Of a stretch of DNA of 64,000 nt, positions 20,662 to 30,278 are shown piece after piece. The notes beneath the pieces were generated by a model, which worked only from the letters and a program-made list of their open reading frames with translations, was not told the origin of the DNA and did no database searches. Every line of letters begins with the position of its first letter. The first letter of the stretch is position 1. Source of the DNA: Photobacterium sp. JCM 19050 (GTDB taxonomy: Bacteria; Pseudomonadota; Gammaproteobacteria; Enterobacterales; Vibrionaceae); assembly GCA_001310455.1 (NCBI GenBank), contig BAXG01000001.1:124001-188000 (forward strand), given 5' to 3'. Made by a program: the position numbers and the translations under genes.

Positions 20662-21081
20662 TCAAGACAGGGCAGCGAAGGCAGTTTCAAATGCGGATTG
20701 TTGGAACTTTTTCAGTCCCATGTTTTTGAGATCCAGCTTAGGCATCGACTTTTTCACCGCCGCCTGGACTGTCTGTGAATCGATAACCTCAACACTGATT
20801 TCAGGCATTAGCTGTAAGGCTGCTTCAAGTTTAAAACTTTCTGCAGAGCCTGCGAATTTGCCTTTTGTAGGGCGAGAACGAATCGCAAACTTTTCGATTT
20901 TGTAGTCCTCAGCCAGTTTTGCCATTGTGCGCTGAAACTTTCGGAGTTCTTCAGTATCGTGTGGATTTTTCACGGTAATCATTCGGGTACGGCAATCCGG
21001 AATGTCGAAGAGTCCATCTTCGCCTGCCAGAAGACAGATGTTTACCTGAGTATGGAGAAGTTCCACGCCACATACTTTCAT
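20662..21081 (-). CDS. DUF3010 family protein
   Basis: 139-aa cytoplasmic protein starting MKVCGVELLHTQVNICLLAG. It resembles the DUF3010 family of vibrios and relatives, whose fold is RNase H/Holliday-resolvase-like and whose function is unknown. ATG 21081 has AAGGAG eight bases upstream. That ribosome binding site lies in the small palindrome CTCCTTTAGGAG (21089-21100), which could partly mask it. Neighbours suggest no clear job. Confidence 0.75.
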   Translation of the reverse strand: MKVCGVELLHTQVNICLLAGEDGLFDIPDCRTRMITVKNPHDTEELRKFQRTMAKLAEDYKIEKFAIRSRPTKGKFAGSAESFKLEAALQLMPEISVEVIDSQTVQAAVKKSMPKLDLKNMGLKKFQQSAFETAFAALS

Positions 21082-21212
21082 GTTGAAGCTCCTTTAGGAG
21101 ATGTAAATAGTTTGGCTGCGGATTATAGAAAATCGGCAGCCAATATCCAGTATCTTTTGATTTCACCGTTTTCAGTCATCAACTGATGCGGCAATGGGAA
21201 GATAACTATGCC

Positions 21213-22403
21213 CTAGGCGGTGATACTTCGGAACCGGGAAAAATCCACACCTATCTTGCTCTCTGAAACCGCACGGATGATCTTTATGTCCGGCCGTTTT
21301 TTCAAACATACATATTCGATGTTGCGATAGGCTTGCTCCCTCGCAGAAAAGAAAGTTTTGACAACCGGGGTTGTCAAATCAGAGGAATCGCTTTCCCAAA
21401 CAAAACCAATTCTGCCGTTAGATAACTCAACAAGACTGCCTATGGGGTAGAAACCCACACACATAATGAATTTCTTTAAAAGGTCCCTGTCAAGGTGGAA
21501 AGGGGTCAGGGACATCATAATCTTAAATGCTTCGGATGGAGACATAGCCGCTTTATAACAACGCTCAGCGGTCAATGCATCATAGATATCGACGATACAG
21601 CTCATCCTGCCAATCAAAGGAAGATCGTCACCTTGTAGCCCGTTTGGGTAGCCGGTTCCATCCAGTTTTTCATGATGCATCAGGCTAACCATACGACTGG
21701 TTTCCGGAAGGCCTTCAATACTGTCGAGAACCGGCTGAGAATAGACCTGGTGCAATTTCATGTGATCGAATTCTTCGGGTGTGAGCTTACCGGGTTTATT
21801 CAATACTTCGTCTTTTACCAGAATCTTACCAACATCATGGACGATTCCGCCTATTGCAAGATCCTGTAGTGTTTGTTGATCAAGTCCCAGATAGCGGCCG
21901 AAATTTACCAGATGAATAGATACGTTCAGTGAATGCTCCATCAGGTAATCACTTTTATTCCGGATAGCAGATACCCAGTGAACGGCTTCAGGACGGGTGA
22001 AGATGTTGTCTACAATGTCGGAACCCAGTTCTGAAATTGGCTCTATATCTATGGGTTGGTTGGAATAGATATCATCAAGCAGTTTCTGAATACGTTTTTT
22101 CGAAATATCCAGAAGCTCTTCGGCAATGGATATATCTTTTACATTGATGGTTCGGCTAACGGACTTAGCCATTTCTGCGCTCGCGTTGGTTTGTGGTCCC
22201 TGGTGTTGTTCAACAGTCAACTCCTCATCGACGGCCTCACTGTTGATCCACACAAATTCCACACCCTTTTGTCTCAGATTTTCAATGGTTTCAGATCGGC
22301 GAATGAACCCCGGTTTTTTCATTTTGGTTCTGGTGTTATTTGCCTGTATTTGTTCGATGTACATCCCGATAGTGATGTGTTCGATACTGACTTTTTCAAG
22401 CAT
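21213..22403 (-). CDS. HD-GYP domain c-di-GMP phosphodiesterase with N-terminal DUF3391
   Basis: Predicted to hydrolyse c-di-GMP. A DUF3391 domain (about residues 1-120, IGMYIEQI) precedes the HD-GYP domain, in which the metal and signature motifs are intact: HDVGK and HHEKLDGTGYP. There is no membrane segment or receiver domain, so the protein is cytoplasmic. I chose ATG 22403 (MLEKVSIEHITIG), as in relatives; the frame extends upstream to 22451 but that part is not family-like. It lies on the same strand, upstream of the pel operon, and could oppose PelD activation; this functional link is inference. Confidence 0.9.
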   Translation of the reverse strand: MLEKVSIEHITIGMYIEQIQANNTRTKMKKPGFIRRSETIENLRQKGVEFVWINSEAVDEELTVEQHQGPQTNASAEMAKSVSRTINVKDISIAEELLDISKKRIQKLLDDIYSNQPIDIEPISELGSDIVDNIFTRPEAVHWVSAIRNKSDYLMEHSLNVSIHLVNFGRYLGLDQQTLQDLAIGGIVHDVGKILVKDEVLNKPGKLTPEEFDHMKLHQVYSQPVLDSIEGLPETSRMVSLMHHEKLDGTGYPNGLQGDDLPLIGRMSCIVDIYDALTAERCYKAAMSPSEAFKIMMSLTPFHLDRDLLKKFIMCVGFYPIGSLVELSNGRIGFVWESDSSDLTTPVVKTFFSAREQAYRNIEYVCLKKRPDIKIIRAVSESKIGVDFSRFRSITA

Positions 22404-22753
22404 GTTTATAAATAACTCATTGAGACGGTATAAAGAAAAAAGAAAAAACAAACTGGTTCCCGGCAGGACGAGATTCGAAAATAAATGCGCCCTCGTAATT
22501 TAGTAATAGCGCATATGAAACTGGCGCGTCATTTTAGATACATTACTATCTAATTGAAGCTAAACGGAGTGAAAAAATCGAATTATCCCAGGAAAAATTT
22601 GATTAGTGTGCGCTGTGTTTATGGGATGGGTTACGTATATTGAGCCGGGTTATATTGATGCGGGATTGATAGATCTTAGGAATCATAAACATTCTGTGAT
22701 ATCAACAAGGTGTGAGGTAAAATTGGGTTTAAATGACATTCAGGCTTTAAACG
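22404..22753. other. Divergent intergenic region, HD-GYP / SgrR-like
   Basis: About 350 bp that should hold the promoters of both divergent genes. I see no strong promoter, operator palindrome or RNA structure. A 47-codon open frame at 22621-22764 lacks a ribosome binding site and overlaps the regulator start; I do not call it. Confidence 0.4.
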
Positions 22754-24477
22754 ATGAGCGGTAAACGTCTACAGTTACAATTCGCAAAGTTGTACCAGCA
22801 TTTTGAAGGCGTTGCTTCAGACACAACCTTGCAGGAAATATCCGATATTCTTTGTTGTACCCGGCGCAATGCGCGCATGGTACTGAGCAAAATGGAAGAG
22901 CAGGGATGGTTGACCTGGTCACCGTCAATTGGTCGGGGTAAGTTATCAAGGCTGGCGTTCAGCGTTCTGAATCCCAACTCCGCCATGACAGAGTCCGTGA
23001 GCTGATTCTGGATGGAAAACTCGAGGATGCTTTTTCAGCGCTGAACAACGACGTTTCGCAGCTCGCCAGGCTGGTGGAGGAATTGCTGGGGGCAACGACT
23101 CTGGATGGAAAGCAGATCATTCGCCTTCCCTATTACCGCTGTTTTCCGAACCTAAACCCCACCAAACCACTCAGACGTTCAGAGTGCCATCTTGTTCGAC
23201 AGGTCTTTAATGGGCTGGTCAAGCTTAATGAAGTTAGCGAAGAATTGGAACCTGACCTGGCCCATAGCTGGGAGATGATTACGCCAACAAGATGGCGTTT
23301 CTATCTTCGACCGGCGGTCCGGTTCCATGATGGAAAAATTTTAGATGTTGCTGACGTTATCTACACGTTTGAAGGGCTTCGACGACAGACAGTTTTTACG
23401 CATCTGGAACGGATAGTGAGTGTTGCGCCAAATACCGTTGATTTTGAACTGGCATCCGAGGACTTTCACTTCCCAATATTGCTGACCTCTGCACAGGCGC
23501 TCATTATTCCGCACACATCTGCCGGGTCTGCGACTTTCTCCCGCTATCCGGTAGGGACCGGGCCATACAAAGTTGTCTTGAACGACGAACAGAAATTGAT
23601 ATTGGAAGCCAACGATACGTATTTCGGGTTCCGGGCGCTTACAGACCGGGTGGAGATTTGGGTATTAGCAGATGAAAAGATGCGCCACGTCAGAGCAAAT
23701 CCGGCGCTACTTTTAGAGCCCCAAAATGCGTCTGCAGTACAGGCAGACAAAGTCCCCCGAACCCAAAGAATGACGATGGATGAAGGATGCGCATTTCTGT
23801 TGGTCAATAAAAAGTGGGGTATCGGTAAGGACAAACGCTGGGTGGATTATTTTTGCTCCCGGCTGCGTTCATCGTCTGTAGTTCGAGAGGCGATGATAAA
23901 AGGTACCGGACAGTACCGAATTGCAAATGCATATGGACTTTTACCCGGATGGATGCACAGTACTGAAGGCTCTGAATTGGAATCGCCTGCGCCAACTTAT
24001 GTAACGATGGCAATTCAATCAGAAAACCCATTCCACCGCGTGATCGCCGATGCGGTTATCCGTATTCTTCACAGCGATGCCGTGGAAGTTGAACTTATTG
24101 AACTCGAATACAATGAATTCATGACAGGAAAAAACGAGAAGAAAATTGATTTTTGGCTATCCGGTATGAGTCTTGGCTACAAACGCCCCGAAAGCCTGTT
24201 GGCGTGGCTTTATGACCAGGGGTTTGTTGAGAGAGCGCTGACAACACCGGAAAGCCAGACAATCGCAAACCGCATTGAATGGTGGAGAGGCAAACCTTCC
24301 ATCGAATTTCCTGCCACCGAGATTGGGGCGGAACTCGTTGAACAAGGAAGCCTTATTCCATTGTGCCACACCTGGCTCGGCCTTATTCCCGACAGTAACT
24401 TACAAAACCTTTCAGTTAACGGGGTGGGCTGGTTTGATTTTCAAAACGTCTGGTATAAGCCGACAATCGACGATTAA
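22754..24477 (+). CDS. SgrR-family transcriptional regulator (one frame break)
   Basis: An N-terminal winged-helix domain (residues about 1-70, LQEISDILCCTRRNARMVLSK, SgrR_N type) is fused to a C-terminal periplasmic-binding-protein-like domain (SBP_bac_5 type; FHDGKILDVADVIYTFEG, YPVGTGPYKV). This is the E. coli SgrR architecture, a regulator sensing sugar phosphate stress. The frame breaks near 22965 after LSRLAFSV; one added base continues ESQLRHDRVRELILDGK and gives about 574 aa. No sgrS/sgrT-like gene was recognised beside it. The ligand is unknown. Confidence 0.82.
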
Positions 24478-24485
24478 CCGCAGTC

Positions 24486-25370
24486 CTACTTTAGTGAAAA
24501 GGCGAACATCAGCAAAAGGGGAAGCGTGAAGATTGAAAGAAAATTCCCCACCAACACCATCGCAGCAACATTAAACGGAGCAACGTTATATTTTTCCGCA
24601 TAAAGGTAATTCATCACTGCCGGTGGCAACATGCAATAAATGACCATCATTTGCAGCTCTCGAGTAGTCAACGGAACGATAAAGTATATGATGCCGAATG
24701 CGATTGCCCCTGTTACCAAGCTAATCACGGAGGCGCTTAAACCAACCGGCACGCTTTTCCTGTTTGTGTAGGTTAATTGCACACCGAGTGAAACCAACAT
24801 TATCGGTACTGACGCATTCCCCAATAATTTTGCCGCTTCCAGAATCGGTTGCCACAAAGTGATTTCGCTGAGGTTGATCACCAGAGCTGATAGCGCAGCC
24901 AACATAACCGGCATTTTTATCAACTCTTTGAGGGATGCTTTCACGTTTCCTTGAAGAAGAAGCGGTGCCGTTGGAATGTGTACTGCGCTGGATATGACGA
25001 ATATCAATACGGCTGCTTCTAATGCTGACTCTCCAAATGTAAAACCGAACAGGGGGATGGCGAGATTTCCGCTGTTACGGAACATCTGAGGAGGTACCCA
25101 TTCCTTGTATGACAAGCCAAAAAATTTGCTGACAATTGCCATGACAATTCCGGGCAGGAATATGGCAATGACGACAGCCAAGACGAGTGGAAGTTTTGTT
25201 ACGCTCAGAGGCATGGTGGAAAGAGAAGCAAAAACCAGACATGGCATGAATGTATCGAAATTAATTCTGTTTATTGTACGCATGTCCGGCGTCAATTTTT
25301 TCCCAATGATGTATCCGAGAAAAATGCACGTAAAAACTGGGAACAGTATTCCTAAAATCTGTATTGCCAA
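24486..25370 (-). CDS. AEC family transporter (auxin efflux carrier type)
   Basis: Intact 294-aa membrane protein with about ten hydrophobic segments and the AEC repeat motifs (FRNSGNLAIPLFGF and a related segment in the C-terminal half). The family exports or exchanges small organic acids such as malate or malonate. It starts at a TTG at 25370, with AGGA six bases upstream. The gene is convergent with the SgrR-like gene, only 8 bp between stops. Confidence 0.85.
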   Translation of the reverse strand: MAIQILGILFPVFTCIFLGYIIGKKLTPDMRTINRINFDTFMPCLVFASLSTMPLSVTKLPLVLAVVIAIFLPGIVMAIVSKFFGLSYKEWVPPQMFRNSGNLAIPLFGFTFGESALEAAVLIFVISSAVHIPTAPLLLQGNVKASLKELIKMPVMLAALSALVINLSEITLWQPILEAAKLLGNASVPIMLVSLGVQLTYTNRKSVPVGLSASVISLVTGAIAFGIIYFIVPLTTRELQMMVIYCMLPPAVMNYLYAEKYNVAPFNVAAMVLVGNFLSIFTLPLLLMFAFSLK

Positions 25371-25716
25371 GAGAATTCCTTTTGCACTTGGTTGAACTAG
25401 TACCGCGACAAATCATTCTAGCTGATAATTGTACGACAATATAAGCTTATAACACATAATACATGTTTGACTAGTGATACATTTTTGACAATTTGCGGAG
25501 ATGAAAAACCTGCCATGCTACCAGCACGCCGTTGGTCACGGTTAATACAAATCAGGATTCATATCTTTCTAAGGCATTTGAGCTTTCGAATATCAATACG
25601 CGTGGCGTGTTTAGTTCCCAACTTCCAATGGTGTAATCAAGGCACAATTTCTGATGTTTAGTGACTCTGGGAAGCGGAAAGTTGCATTTTATGACTTTGA
25701 AACGCGTTGTTTTATG
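25371..25716. other. Intergenic region upstream of the AEC transporter gene
   Basis: About 346 bp between the AEC start and the end of the next minus-strand gene. The first 100 bp are A/T-rich and probably carry the AEC promoter. No RNA gene, repeat or convincing open frame was seen. Confidence 0.4.
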
Positions 25717-26427
25717 TTAGCTGGTCCAGTTTAACGAAAACTGTGCAGTCATCATGATGTATTTGTACAGCGGGACTGAATCCTGCTTTCGCGTCAGGGG
25801 GTGATAGGTGCGAAATTTTCCGTTAAGCAACTCTGGGTGGTCTGAGAGTGACTCGTTCAGGTTCGTTGCATCATGGTTCAATCTGATTCCCTGAGTGAGA
25901 AAGTCTGATTGGTGAATCGGCATATGACCTAACCACCAAAAAGGAAGGCTGCGGCTTGTGGATGTTTTATCCATCCAGTGGTCTGCGACAGCGAGAATAT
26001 ACTGGTTGGGACGATCAGAATATTCTCGTGCTTTTTCACAAAGCAGACTGATGTCGTCTATTACTGCGCGACGACAGCCCTTATTGCCACTCAACATTCT
26101 GTGTGTGACTAACCAAATGACAAAATCTTCACCTGTGATTTTGAAAAAAGGGCAACTGTTTGGATCCCGATCTTCAAGCTGTGAGAACAGGGCATCTATG
26201 TGTTTGGTGGCGAGAGTGGAAACGATGCGTCGTGACAAAGCCTTTCCGAGATGGTTTTCGCGCATTCCCCGGTTGTGAACAGTCGGGTAATGATATTCAG
26301 AAAGCTGCCTGCAATCTTCCTGAAATTGGCGAAGGCTCTGGGAAATGATCTCGTCGAACAAAACCTCTACGCTCCAAAATGATGATTTACAAAGTGAATA
26401 GTGAAAAGTATGCCCATAATGAGCCAA
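25717..26427 (-). CDS. Hypothetical protein, 236 aa or shorter
   Basis: A soluble protein I do not recognise, rich in His, Trp and Arg (for example RSLPFWWLGHMPIHQSDFLTQG), with no signal peptide or membrane segment. The start is uncertain: the longest frame begins at TTG 26427, while a TTG at 26361 (FDEIISQSLRQFQ) has GGAG about ten bases upstream and may be the true start. Gaps separate it from both neighbours, so it is probably monocistronic. Confidence 0.6.
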   Translation of the reverse strand: MAHYGHTFHYSLCKSSFWSVEVLFDEIISQSLRQFQEDCRQLSEYHYPTVHNRGMRENHLGKALSRRIVSTLATKHIDALFSQLEDRDPNSCPFFKITGEDFVIWLVTHRMLSGNKGCRRAVIDDISLLCEKAREYSDRPNQYILAVADHWMDKTSTSRSLPFWWLGHMPIHQSDFLTQGIRLNHDATNLNESLSDHPELLNGKFRTYHPLTRKQDSVPLYKYIMMTAQFSLNWTS

Positions 26428-26496
26428 ATAGCTACTGTTTTATGGGCAGAATAAGCGTGTTTGAAGGGTGTTTCGTGACGGGCGGCGCGTTTGCGA

Positions 26497-27120
26497 TTAC
26501 AAAGCACGCGATTTGAAGCGAAAAGTATACATTCGTTTAAAACTCTTCCAACGATACGCCAATAATCCTGTGCCAATGGCAAAGTAGATGCCTGGCTCAA
26601 TCAGGCCTGATTTTACTGACCAAACGTAATGGAACAGCGCAACAACCAGCGCCGGGTATATCAGGTTATGCAGTCTTTGCCATTGCTTGCCCATCTTCCG
26701 CTGTATCTTTTGCAGGGATGTGACTGCAAGACAAAACAGAATTACCCACGAAATTGCACCAAAGAGCAAATAGGGTCGGTCCGTAAGCTCAGATGCCAGA
26801 AGTCCCCAGTCAAATCCAAGGTCAAATGCGACATACGCAGAAAGATGTATGAATGCCCAGGTAAAGCTGTAAAGACCCAACAGGCGCCGTACACGCACTA
26901 ACAGTCCCAACCTGAATATTCGCACCAAGGGTGTAACACACAGTGTAATAAGCAAGGTGTTGAGGGCTGCTTTGCCGGTGAAATGCTCTATCCCTTTAAC
27001 CGGGTCAGCGCCAAAACCGTTGTTAAAAGTGAGCCATACCAGTTGAATAAAGAAAGCGATGCTTGCCAAATGAATCAGGCATTTGATTACGATGACATGC
27101 GCAGGCGTCAATTTTATCAT
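26497..27120 (-). CDS. msrQ: MsrQ, haem-binding membrane subunit of periplasmic methionine sulfoxide reductase
   Basis: 207-aa protein with six hydrophobic segments and the conserved YedZ-type histidines (for example FIHLSAYVAFD and LHNLIYPALVVALFHYVW). It passes electrons from the quinone pool or flavin to MsrP. The ATG at 27120 shares its A with the last base of the msrP stop (TGATG), so the two genes are translationally coupled. The upstream in-frame TTG is less likely as start. The frame is intact. Confidence 0.93.
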   Translation of the reverse strand: MIKLTPAHVIVIKCLIHLASIAFFIQLVWLTFNNGFGADPVKGIEHFTGKAALNTLLITLCVTPLVRIFRLGLLVRVRRLLGLYSFTWAFIHLSAYVAFDLGFDWGLLASELTDRPYLLFGAISWVILFCLAVTSLQKIQRKMGKQWQRLHNLIYPALVVALFHYVWSVKSGLIEPGIYFAIGTGLLAYRWKSFKRMYTFRFKSRAL

Positions 27121-28133
27121 CAATAATGCACCTTCAGATCCATTCCCCTGTATATGTCTCCAACTTCTTCATCGTATCCGTTAAACAGTAACGTTTCTTT
27201 CCGGCGGGAAGAAAACAAGCCGCCTTCGCCGATGAATCGCTCTGAACCCTGACTCCAGCGCGGATGATCCACTTCAGGGTTGACGTTGGCGTAAAAGCCG
27301 TACTCGTGCGATGCAAGGAGATTCCAGGTTGTTGCTGGTTGTGCCTCGAGAAGGTGGATTTTGACAATAGATTTAATGCTTTTGAAACCATATTTCCAAG
27401 GAACGACCAATCGGATAGCGCGCCATTTTGTGGAGCGAGGGTTTTGCCATATAGCCCGACCGACATAAGCGTGAGCGGATTCATTGCCTCATCAAGTCTT
27501 AGGCTCAACGTAGGGATAGTCAATACCACCGCCTACATACGGGTTTTTCTGTCCTGGCATCTGCTCAGGATCATACAGGGTTTCAAAAACTACATATCGG
27601 GCGCTACCGAGCGGGTCTGCTTTTTTAATGAGCGCGGCAAGGGGAAAACCCACCCAAGGAATATTCATGGACCAGGCTTCGACGCACCTGAAGCGATACA
27701 ACCGATCTTCCAAGGGGAAATTCTTGAGCAAGTCATCATGGCTCATTTTGAATGGGTTGTTGACCAATCCGCTGATTTCAAGCGTCCACGGTTCGAATTT
27801 GAAGCTTTGTGCATTCTTGAACGGTGCACCTTTGTCTGTACCAAACTCATAGAAATTGTTGTAGGTGAGGACTTTTTCTTCTGGCGTTCTGATGATGTCT
27901 GGTTGATATGCTGAGTTGGGCGTGGTTGAAAGCACCTTTCTTCTGTCGTTGAATTCAACGGCGTCTTCACTGTCTGATTTAAAAACGTCGAATAAACCTG
28001 CTGAGGCAGCAAACGGTGTGGAAATCGATGCGAGTCCAAGCGCCTTGATAATCTGCCGGCGAGACTTGTAAATCGTTTCATCTGTAATCTGTGCTTCTGT
28101 GAGAGACGATTTTTTCTTCAAATTAATCAGCAT
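27120..28133 (-). CDS. msrP: MsrP, periplasmic molybdopterin methionine sulfoxide reductase (two frame breaks)
   Basis: Repairs oxidised methionines in periplasmic proteins. ATG 28133 is preceded by GAGGGTGA. A Tat signal carries the twin arginine ([10 protein letters not shown]), and the molybdenum-binding Cys is in [10 protein letters not shown]. The first break, near 27513, lacks two bases (YPYVE followed by [14 protein letters not shown] in the restored frame); the second, near 27424, lacks one (QNGAP then [12 protein letters not shown]). The restored 338 aa agrees with the 334-aa E. coli protein along its whole length. It is followed directly by msrQ. Confidence 0.93.
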
Positions 28134-28298
28134 GTTTAGTTCACCCTCGTTTTTTATACCCAAATAACCTCGAGGTGGCTTGTATATACGTAGACCTCCA
28201 TAGGAAGGATTTTCTTTCAATTCTGTTAGTAGTATTTGATGGTTGTTCTAAGTAGTATCGCAGGTAATGACAGTATGTGTTTTTTACCAGGTTGAGGG

Positions 28299-28712
28299 AT
28301 GAAAAAAGCGGTAGGATTCTTTTGCCTGGCTTGGGCGTTTTCTGGCCCAGTTTGGGCTTCTGGGCAATCAGCATCTGTATATATCGGGACACCGTCCACA
28401 GGCGCCAGTTATCAGGTGGATAATGCCAGAGTATCAGTAGGCATCAGCGAATTGTCGATTGCTGTAGATGGTATCTGGAACCTTCGTGACATAACCGGAC
28501 GACCTGAATTTGATCTGTTTTATGTGTATGCTGGTGGCATCTGGAGAGATGACAGGAATTATGAATGGGGCCCTCAACTGGGAGGCGGACTAAATGTACC
28601 GCTGGGTAACGGAAATATGGAGTTTTTCGCTGAGGGAGGTACAACCTGGTACATCCAGGATGATTCCGACCTGCGTCTGGAAGGAAAGGCCGGTCTTCGA
28701 GTCTATTTTTAG
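28299..28712 (+). CDS. Hypothetical secreted protein, possible small beta-barrel
   Basis: 137-aa protein with a signal peptide (AVGFFCLAWAFSGPVWASG). The mature part is rich in alternating Gly/aromatic strands and ends KAGLRVYF with a terminal Phe, which suggests an outer-membrane or periplasmic beta protein. ATG 28299 is preceded by TTGAGGG. I do not recognise the family. It stops 10 bp before the L,D-transpeptidase start and is probably cotranscribed with it. Confidence 0.72.
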   Translation: MKKAVGFFCLAWAFSGPVWASGQSASVYIGTPSTGASYQVDNARVSVGISELSIAVDGIWNLRDITGRPEFDLFYVYAGGIWRDDRNYEWGPQLGGGLNVPLGNGNMEFFAEGGTTWYIQDDSDLRLEGKAGLRVYF

Positions 28713-28722
28713 TGTGTTTGAA

Positions 28723-29664
28723 ATGCGAAAAATTAAGCAGTTAGTTAAATACCTTGTGGTGACCACCGCTTGCCTGTCTTATCCGATACAAGCGGCAACT
28801 TATCCTATTCCTACTGATGGTAGCCATATCGTCGGTCGTCCTATGGTTCATGAAGTGGTGAAAGGGGAGCATCTCGAGAAAATAGCCAAAAGCTACGATG
28901 TGGGATTTCTGGCGCTTATGGCTGCAAACCGGGGCGTCGATCCTTATCTGCCGGAAGCCGGTACGTTTGTTGAACTGCCGACTCAAATAATTTTGCCGGA
29001 TGTAAAATACGAAGGCATTGTTATTAACCTTGCCGAGCTAAGGCTGTACTACTTTGAACCTGAGAAAGGCGTGGTGCATATATTTCCTATAGGTATCGGT
29101 CGAATTGGCCGCGAGACACCTGCTATGGAAACTTATATCAGCCAGAAGCGGGAACACCCTACCTGGACGCCACCTGCCAGTATTCGTAAAGAGTATCTCG
29201 AAAAGAAAAATATCATTCTGCCCGACGTCGTACCAGCAGGGCCTGATAATCCACTTGGCAATTATGCGATGCGATTGGCTTTCGGACATGGTGATTACTT
29301 GATCCACGGGACGAACAAATCGTTTGGTGTGGGTATGCGCGTAAGTTCGGGTTGTATCCGGATGCGCCCTTCAGATATTGAGTGGTTGTTTCAACAGGTT
29401 CCCTTGAAAGAAAAGGTCACCGTCATCAATGAGCCTGTGAAATACAGTTTCGAACCAGATGGATCACTTTATGTCGAGGTTCACCGTCCGCTTTCTCAAA
29501 ACGAGGAACAAACCCACGAACGGCTGCTTACTGCCCCGGATGAAAAGTTGACGGAGTGGCTGGAAGAAAACGATCTAAACCGGACGCGCTATTCTGCTGC
29601 TTTGGCAGTGCAGTCCGGGCTGCCAACTGAAGTTGGGGTAGTGGCTGAAGTCGCAAAAGAATAA
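28723..29664 (+). CDS. L,D-transpeptidase (ErfK/YbiS/YcfS/YnhG type) with LysM-like domain
   Basis: Periplasmic enzyme that attaches Lpp to peptidoglycan or forms 3-3 cross-links. A signal peptide (YLVVTTACLSYPIQA) is followed by a LysM-like segment (HEVVKGEHLEKIAKSYDV) and the YkuD catalytic domain, in which HGTNKSFGVG and the nucleophile Cys in VSSGCIRMRP are intact. It is 313 aa from ATG 28723. The convergent gene encodes an Lpp-type lipoprotein, a plausible substrate, which favours the Lpp-anchoring role; this remains inference. Confidence 0.9.
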   Translation: MRKIKQLVKYLVVTTACLSYPIQAATYPIPTDGSHIVGRPMVHEVVKGEHLEKIAKSYDVGFLALMAANRGVDPYLPEAGTFVELPTQIILPDVKYEGIVINLAELRLYYFEPEKGVVHIFPIGIGRIGRETPAMETYISQKREHPTWTPPASIRKEYLEKKNIILPDVVPAGPDNPLGNYAMRLAFGHGDYLIHGTNKSFGVGMRVSSGCIRMRPSDIEWLFQQVPLKEKVTVINEPVKYSFEPDGSLYVEVHRPLSQNEEQTHERLLTAPDEKLTEWLEENDLNRTRYSAALAVQSGLPTEVGVVAEVAKE

Positions 29665-29695
29665 AAAAAAGAGCAACGAAAGTTGCTCTTTTTTG
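29665..29695. terminator. Bidirectional terminator between L,D-transpeptidase and lpp
   Basis: GAGCAAC, GAAA loop, GTTGCTC, with an A run before and a T run after, so it can stop transcription from both convergent genes. Confidence 0.9.
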
Positions 29696-29729
29696 CTGAG
29701 ATTGTTCAGCGAAAAGCGCGTTACAACAA

Positions 29730-29975
29730 TTATTTGGTGTAAGACTGAGCCATGTTGTCGATACGCTCGTTTGCACGTTGTGCTTCCTGATATGCCATGT
29801 CAGAAGATGCTTTTGCATCAGCAACACCGCCCTTCAGATCAGCAACTTGTGCAGACAGCTGGTCAACCTTGTCTGACAGAGAAGTTACGCTTTGCTCCAG
29901 TTGAGAGTTGTTTGCACAACCGGTTACCAGAAAGCCAGATGCCAGAGCTGCGATTACGAATGGACGAATTTTCAT
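29730..29975 (-). CDS. lpp: Lpp-type major outer membrane (murein) lipoprotein
   Basis: 81-aa precursor beginning MKIRPFVIAALASGF. The lipobox LVTGC gives a lipidated Cys, followed by a heptad coiled coil (SVTSLSDKVDQLSAQVADLK) and a C-terminal Lys that can be linked to peptidoglycan. ATG 29975 has GAGG six bases upstream; the longer frame from 29987 is unlikely. Facing an L,D-transpeptidase gene fits the covalent-anchoring role. Confidence 0.9.
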   Translation of the reverse strand: MKIRPFVIAALASGFLVTGCANNSQLEQSVTSLSDKVDQLSAQVADLKGGVADAKASSDMAYQEAQRANERIDNMAQSYTK

Positions 29976-30278
29976 GAGCAACCTCATTCCTTATTATTTC
30001 TGCTGCTATTAATAGGTTGGACAACCAGATGGCTATCCATCCTTAGTTTCAGCTCCGGGCAGGTGAATAAAATGTAACCGCCGGAACCGTTTGAATACTC
30101 AATGTGGCTATTGAACCACAATCTTAGCCTAGTATCGTTCGCAATTTAAAAACTTAGTGTCAATTTATTGCAAACCGACGACTCTTAACTCATTAAATAA
30201 CAGGCGAAATCTCATTTGTGTGATTTTGGTCACAATTACTCATTTCTGTGATGTAACACACCCACGGAAAAATTGTGC
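29976..30278. other. lpp upstream region
   Basis: About 300 A/T-rich bases between lpp and the end of the SCO-like gene. Minus-strand TTGACA (30163-30158) and GATACT (30136-30131) resemble promoter elements but are 21 bases apart, so I do not call a promoter. No gene was seen. Confidence 0.35.

Noticed and set aside
22621..22764. 47-codon frame overlapping the SgrR-like start, considered as an SgrT-like small protein
   Set aside because: It has no ribosome binding site, no membrane segment and no resemblance to SgrT.
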